From Clostridia bacterium (lineage in GTDB: Bacteria > Bacillota > Clostridia > Oscillospirales > CAG-272), in the NCBI GenBank assembly GCA_900769475.1, contig CAAGGQ010000037.1, positions 1 to 10,722 of the forward strand: DNA of 10,722 nt, given 5' to 3'. The notes below the pieces were generated by a model, which was not told the origin of the DNA, did no database searches, and saw only the letters and a list, made by a program, of their open reading frames with translations. This document shows, piece by piece, positions 6,766 through 10,722 of this stretch (position 1 is its first letter; every line of letters begins with the position of its first letter). The position numbers were made by a program, and so were the translations under genes.

Positions 6766-9702
6766 ATGAAACGTTTACTCGCTCTTCTTCTCGCAACCCT
6801 CATGCTCCTTGGCATGCTGGCTGCCTGTACGGATCAGCCCTCCCAGGGAGGCAACGGCACTACCACCCCCAGTGACATTGAGGTAGATCCCAACTCCCCC
6901 CTGTACAACGGTACCCCCGATACCTCCTGGTACACGGGCGACAAGACCGAATACACCCTGACCAGCGCCGCTCAGCTGGTGGGCTTCCACGAATTGCGCA
7001 GCGCCACCTGCACCTTTGAGGGTGTTACCATTAAGCTGGGTTGTGACGTGGTCCTCAACGCGGGCAGCATTGAAGAGATCAAGGCACGCGGCAACGCCAA
7101 CCATCAGTGGAAGGCTCTGGATCCCACCCACGAGTTCCGCGGCACCTTTGACGGCCAGGGACACTCGGTTTCGGGTCTGTACATGCAGCTCACCAACACC
7201 GGTGATGCTTCCATGTTCGGTACCGCCGCCGGCAACGCAAAGATCACCAATCTCAATCTGATCAACAGCTACTTCGGCGCCCCCAATGCCGCCGAGAACC
7301 AGGAGATCCTGGCCGCCATCGTTTCCAAGGTGGTGGATGACAACGCCGACGTCACCATCTCCTTTGTAAAGGTAGAAGCCGAGATCGCCGAGAGCGGCAA
7401 GACCTTCCATAAGGCCGGTTCCATCATCGGTTACGTGGCAGGCAAGGGAAAGGTCAGCCTTTCCAACTGCGAGTTCTCGGGTTCCATCACCCTCTCGGGC
7501 ACCTACGTGGGCGGTATGATCGGTCACGTGGACACCGCTTTTGCTACGATCAACATAGGCAGCTGCTCCAACTACGCCGATCTGACGGCCTCCCGCTACT
7601 GCGGCGGTGTGATCGGCCGTACCAAATCCCAGCAGCAGAAGGTTTCGGACTGCATCAACCGCGGCAAGCTGAACTGTGATCAGGATTCCGGACGTCTGTA
7701 CGGTGAGATCATCACTCTCAATGACCCCAACGAGGGCAACCGCCCCGAGACTCCCGCCGGCAAGACGGCTCTGCGCGTCATGTCCTTTAACGTTCAAGGT
7801 ACCCTTTCCACCAGCGGTGGATCTCTGGACGCCGCCGCCCGCAACCGCGTGGAGGCCGTTCGCCAGGAGATCCTGACCAACAACCCCGACATTCTGGGTC
7901 TGCAGGAGGACCGCGAGGCCTGGATCGTGAACCTGAAGCTGGAGGACTACAACGTGATCCAGTACGGCGCAGGTCTTTCCGCCGGCGCGGAGCGTTGCGC
8001 TATCTACTACAAGAAGGGTCTGAACCTCTTGGATAGCGGTATGTTCTATCTGACTCCCGAGACCCGCTACGGAGTCGGCTCGGCTCTGACCATGGCGGAC
8101 ATTACCGATCCCAACAGCCGCTACTACCTCACTCCCGAGGAGCTGACCATCCTGGACATTCATCCCTCCGAGGGTGACGCCTCCGTTTACGGAAAGAAGT
8201 ACCAGTACGTGGATAAAGATACCGGCGAGGTCAAGCCCTATACCGCCGGCTACACCTACACCACCCTGCGTAAGGCAACCTACAGCGTGTTTGATATCAA
8301 CGGCCAGACCGTGATCTACGTAAACACCCACCTCAATCACCGTTCGCAAAACTCCGAATACAGTAATCCCACCTACCTCAAGCTCCGCAGCTTTGAGCGC
8401 GTAAAGGAATTCTACTACATCCAGCTGAAGATCGACGAGTTGCTCAAGCAGTATCCCGGCTCCCCCGTGTTTGTGACGGGTGACTGGAACGACGGCATTG
8501 GCTCCGAGATCTACACCGTAGTGACCGAGGAAGCCGGCTTCCGCAGCTCCCACATCTGCACCGAGGACGTCATTGGCGTATTTGGTACCTGGAACAACGC
8601 ATTCAACCTGGACGTACAGGGCGACTGCTATCCCTCCAAGAACGAAGGCACCTCCGGCGGTTACCTGGACTACTGCTTCATCTCCTCTCAGATCGACGTT
8701 CTCCGGTTTATCTACGGCGAAGGCAAGGCAAAGATCCAGGCTGTAGGCGGCGGTGAGAAGTACATCTACACCTCCGACCACCGTCCCATTATCGTGGACC
8801 TCTGCTTCTCCACTCCCAAGACCGGTTCTCCCATCGATCCCAACTATAAGGAGCCCACGGAGGATCTGAGCAAGCCCTCCCTCTACACGGGCATTCCTGA
8901 TATTTCCTGGTACACCGGCGACAAGACCGAGTACACCCTGACCACCGCCGACCAGTTCGTTGGTATGCTTCTGATCCGTCAGAACGGCGCCGGCAAGATC
9001 ACTTTTGAGGGTGTCACTATTAAACTGGCCCGCGATCTGATCTTTAACGAGGGCACCTTGGCCGAGTTCTTGAAGAAGGAGAATCCCGTAGAGGTACAGG
9101 CCCTGAACTCGGGCTACCAGTTCAAGGGCGTCTTTGACGGTCAGGGACACACCATTTCCGGTATTTACATGAAGTGTACCACCGCTGCTGTGAAGGGTCT
9201 GTTTGGCGGTCTTGGCGACAACGCCGTGATCAAGAACCTCACCATGAAGGAATGTTACATCGGTGGTGCAACGGCGGAACAGAAGCATACCATGGGTATT
9301 CTCGCCGCTCGTATTTCGGGCAAGAACGTAGTGATCTCCAACGTGAAGATCCTCAACGCTCTGATGGAAGAGGATTCCGCCTCCATGCACTCCTTTGGTC
9401 TGCTGGTTGGCCGTATGGACACCTCCACCGAGCTGACCATTGAAAACTGCGAGGTAGCGGGCACCATCAAGGCCCCCAACTGCGCGAAGGTGGGCGGTCT
9501 GGTTGGCTATGTTTACACCGGCTCCTCTATTACGATCAAGAACTGCAAGAGCAACGTTGCCATTACTGCCAAAACCGAGGCCGGCGGCCTGGTTGGCTAC
9601 GTTTCGGATAGCGTAACCTTCCAGCTGGAGAACGGAACCTTTACCGGAACCATCACCTCCTCCGGCACCAAGGGTGACATCTGCAGCAACTGGAACCCCT
9701 GA
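6766..9702 (+). CDS. Secreted lipoprotein: GLUG module, EEP-family hydrolase, second GLUG module (paralog 3)
   Basis: 978 residues, starting at an ATG 8 bases after AAGGAAAGGAA. The signal peptide ends in LAAC (lipobox, Cys21). The linker is the shortest of the three (about 22-43). The first GLUG module (about 44-315) has SWYTGDKTEY, TFDGQGHSVSGLY and three repeats (GSIIGYVAG, GGMIGHVDT, GGVIGRTKS). The EEP domain (about 334-680) has SFN (N342), QE (E381), NTH (H522), GDWND (D573, N575), YLDYCF and SDH (D671, H672). All the canonical residues are intact. PKTGSPIDPNYK links to a second GLUG module (about 704-978) with TFEGVTIKL, VFDGQGHTISGIY and three repeats. The layout matches paralog 2, but the sequence has diverged well beyond a recent copy. 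It is the most 3' member of the array; a strong terminator lies 140 bases after the stop. Confidence 0.94.
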   Translation: MKRLLALLLATLMLLGMLAACTDQPSQGGNGTTTPSDIEVDPNSPLYNGTPDTSWYTGDKTEYTLTSAAQLVGFHELRSATCTFEGVTIKLGCDVVLNAGSIEEIKARGNANHQWKALDPTHEFRGTFDGQGHSVSGLYMQLTNTGDASMFGTAAGNAKITNLNLINSYFGAPNAAENQEILAAIVSKVVDDNADVTISFVKVEAEIAESGKTFHKAGSIIGYVAGKGKVSLSNCEFSGSITLSGTYVGGMIGHVDTAFATINIGSCSNYADLTASRYCGGVIGRTKSQQQKVSDCINRGKLNCDQDSGRLYGEIITLNDPNEGNRPETPAGKTALRVMSFNVQGTLSTSGGSLDAAARNRVEAVRQEILTNNPDILGLQEDREAWIVNLKLEDYNVIQYGAGLSAGAERCAIYYKKGLNLLDSGMFYLTPETRYGVGSALTMADITDPNSRYYLTPEELTILDIHPSEGDASVYGKKYQYVDKDTGEVKPYTAGYTYTTLRKATYSVFDINGQTVIYVNTHLNHRSQNSEYSNPTYLKLRSFERVKEFYYIQLKIDELLKQYPGSPVFVTGDWNDGIGSEIYTVVTEEAGFRSSHICTEDVIGVFGTWNNAFNLDVQGDCYPSKNEGTSGGYLDYCFISSQIDVLRFIYGEGKAKIQAVGGGEKYIYTSDHRPIIVDLCFSTPKTGSPIDPNYKEPTEDLSKPSLYTGIPDISWYTGDKTEYTLTTADQFVGMLLIRQNGAGKITFEGVTIKLARDLIFNEGTLAEFLKKENPVEVQALNSGYQFKGVFDGQGHTISGIYMKCTTAAVKGLFGGLGDNAVIKNLTMKECYIGGATAEQKHTMGILAARISGKNVVISNVKILNALMEEDSASMHSFGLLVGRMDTSTELTIENCEVAGTIKAPNCAKVGGLVGYVYTGSSITIKNCKSNVAITAKTEAGGLVGYVSDSVTFQLENGTFTGTITSSGTKGDICSNWNP

Positions 9703-9841
9703 TTTCGAATCGGAACAAAGTTTCACGCCCCCCGAGGAAAGAGGGATCTCCTTCTATTTCCGCAACCTCTATTTTGCCCTGCAAGAGCAGTAAATGGGCA
9801 TTCCGTAAAACGATATTCCCATCCATTGATTATATCTTAAC

Positions 9842-9879
9842 GCTCCAAACGGTCAAAAAACCGTTTGGAGCCCTTTTTT
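9842..9879 (+). terminator. Strong Rho-independent terminator closing the array
   Basis: A perfect 12-bp stem (GCTCCAAACGGT, 9842-9853; ACCGTTTGGAGC, 9860-9871) with a 6-base A-rich loop is followed by CC and six Ts. It separates the GLUG-EEP array from the downstream lipoprotein gene. Confidence 0.95.
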
Positions 9880-9954
9880 ATTGTACAAAGCATACAAATT
9901 TACCGATAAAAATTCTATCAATTCTTAAAATTTGTGTTTTTTTACTAAAAAGGA

Positions 9955-9983
9955 TTCCATTTTTTCCTATTTTATGCTATAAT
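9955..9983 (+). promoter_or_regulatory. Promoter of the fourth lipoprotein gene
   Basis: TATAAT at 9978-9983 is preceded by TGC (extended -10). A weak -35 (TTCCAT, 9955-9960) lies 17 bases upstream. The CACA element found before the three paralogs is not present at the matching position here. Confidence 0.75.
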
Positions 9984-10035
9984 AACATCACCGGATTTTC
10001 GTTCCGAAAACAATTATGAAGAAAGGATGTTTCCC

Positions 10036-10722
10036 ATGAAAAACAACCGCAACTTTTGGCGCATCGTTACCCTGGCTCTGGCTATGATCATGCTCTTCTC
10101 TGTAGTAGCATGCCAGAACGGCGGCACCCCTGCCCAGACCACCGAAGGCAAGGCGGACGGAACCACTCTGGCTCCCACCACCGAAAAGCCTACCACTGAA
10201 AAGCCCACCACCGAAAAGCCCACTACTGAAAAACCCACTACTGAAAAGCCCGCTACCACCACCCCCGAGCCCACCGAGGCACCCAAGAACTCCATTGATA
10301 TGCCTTCTACCTTTGGTGGCACCTACACCTTTACCAACTATCTGCCCGAGGCCTTCGCTTCCGAAGCTGCGATCCTGCTGGCCGGCGCTGACCATCTGGC
10401 AACCGACCTGGGTGTAAGCTCCCTGGAAGTTTCCAGTATCTACCACTACTACATCGACCTGAACGAGAAGAAGAGAGAAGACGGCTCCGTGATCGATCAC
10501 GCCGACAAGAGCCTGACCTGGAAGTTCACCGTTCCGGAAGACGGCACCTACAACTTCTGCTTCCAGATGAGAATGAAGGACGGCGCACAGCGCGGTAACG
10601 TTATTCAGATCGACGACGGCGAGAAGACCTCCATGGACTTCCAGTTCAAGGATGGCGCCGAGGCTACCATTCGCGATGATCTGCTCAACTCCTACATGAC
10701 CGGCTACAGCGCATACCTGACC
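10036..10722 (+). CDS. Lipoprotein with TTEKP-repeat linker and possible carbohydrate-binding domain, partial (C-terminus off the right edge)
   Basis: 229 codons are open from the ATG at 10036 to the window edge, with AAAGGA 9 bases upstream. A basic N-terminus and hydrophobic core end in the lipobox VVAC (Cys26), so it is a probable surface lipoprotein. Residues 27-85 are a Thr/Pro/Glu-rich linker with five TTEKP units (48-72). From about 90 a beta-rich region begins (GGTYTFTNYLPEAF, LTWKFTVPEDGTYNF, IDDGEKTSMDFQF). The W-F-VPEDGTY pattern followed by short strands resembles beta-sandwich carbohydrate-binding modules of the CBM6/35 kind; this is an impression, and the domain is not complete enough to classify. 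A catalytic domain may lie beyond the window. It has its own promoter and shares no domain with the upstream array apart from the lipoprotein signal. Confidence 0.9.
   Translation, partial: MKNNRNFWRIVTLALAMIMLFSVVACQNGGTPAQTTEGKADGTTLAPTTEKPTTEKPTTEKPTTEKPTTEKPATTTPEPTEAPKNSIDMPSTFGGTYTFTNYLPEAFASEAAILLAGADHLATDLGVSSLEVSSIYHYYIDLNEKKREDGSVIDHADKSLTWKFTVPEDGTYNFCFQMRMKDGAQRGNVIQIDDGEKTSMDFQFKDGAEATIRDDLLNSYMTGYSAYLT
10177..10251 (+). repeat. Five in-frame 15-bp repeats encoding TTEKP
   Basis: Units at 10177, 10192, 10207, 10222 and 10237, each ACN-ACN-GAA-AAR-CCN, encode TTEKP five times. The first base pairs of the codons are fixed and the variation is synonymous. They form the flexible spacer between the lipid anchor and the folded domain of the fourth lipoprotein. 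Confidence 0.95.

Larger units (their letters stand above)
995..9702 (+). repeat. Tandem array of three paralogous GLUG-EEP lipoprotein genes
   Basis: Three genes in the same orientation share signal peptide, GLUG module and EEP domain in the same order. SWYTGDKTEY occurs five times, with its Ser codon at 1334, 3753, 5805, 6925 and 8905: once before each EEP domain and twice after one. N-terminal modules begin PDTSW and C-terminal ones PDISW, so the two positions appear to be separate lineages. The simplest history is an ancestor with both modules, gene duplication, and loss of the C-terminal module in paralog 1. Gain in the ancestor of paralogs 2 and 3 is the alternative. Confidence 0.9.
9703..10035. 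other. Intergenic region before the fourth lipoprotein gene
   Basis: A 333-base gap. Positions 9703-9841 show nothing I can support. A strong terminator follows (9842-9879), then an AT-rich tract, a promoter (9955-9983) and the GAAAGGATG ribosome binding region (10021-10029) of the next gene. A short open frame across 9774-10019 runs through both terminator and promoter and is not believed. Confidence 0.7.

Noticed and set aside
995..9702. Mobile element or prophage origin of the repeated array.
   Set aside because: I saw no transposase, integrase, terminal inverted repeats or tRNA gene. Paralog divergence fits ordinary gene duplication.
6775..9726. A 983-codon open frame on the minus strand covering almost all of paralog 3, with similar long antisense frames over 881-3151, 3504-6362 and 9988-10500.
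   Set aside because: Each is in codon register with the plus-strand gene, so it stays open only because the real genes avoid TTA, CTA and TCA codons. The predicted proteins are Gly/Val/Ala/His-rich with no signal peptide or known motifs, while the plus frames have lipoboxes, GLUG repeats and EEP catalytic motifs.
9774..10019. An 81-codon plus-strand open frame.
   Set aside because: It reads through the 12-bp terminator stem at 9842-9879 and the promoter of the next gene, and its composition is that of AT-rich intergenic DNA.

Overview
The base composition, signals and protein families suggest a gut-type anaerobe of the Bacillota (Clostridia). This is an inference, because the window has no rRNA or marker gene. 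Coding DNA is GC-rich with strong C/G-ending codon preference. The gaps are short and AT-rich, with extended -10 promoters (TGn-TATAAT), AAAGGA-type ribosome binding sites and hairpin terminators. All four rightward genes encode secreted lipoproteins with a lipobox cysteine.

Layout. (1) Positions 1-770, minus strand: a partial single-pass membrane protein, running off the left edge, with a perfect consensus promoter. (2) Positions 995-9702, plus strand: three tandem paralogous genes of 731, 1007 and 978 codons. Each encodes a lipoprotein with an N-terminal GLUG-type repeat module (probable beta-helix) and then an endonuclease/exonuclease/phosphatase (EEP, DNase I-like) domain with all expected catalytic motifs. 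The second and third copies carry another GLUG module after the enzyme domain; the first ends exactly where that module would begin. Each copy has its own promoter and a hairpin downstream, so they look like separate transcription units rather than an operon. (3) Positions 10036-10722, plus strand: the start of a fourth, unrelated lipoprotein with a TTEKP-repeat linker and a beta-rich domain that may bind carbohydrate. It runs off the right edge.

How they may work together (inference): the three paralogs look like a family of cell-surface phosphodiesterases or nucleases tethered by a lipid anchor, with GLUG modules acting as spacers or binding surfaces. The EEP fold covers DNases, sphingomyelinases, inositol-phosphate phosphatases and other phosphodiesterases, so the substrate cannot be named from sequence. 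A short element containing CACA sits just upstream of the -35 region in all three paralog promoters. In the second gap it forms two TTCACA hexamers 12 bp apart, which invites a phosphate-starvation (PhoP-type) hypothesis.
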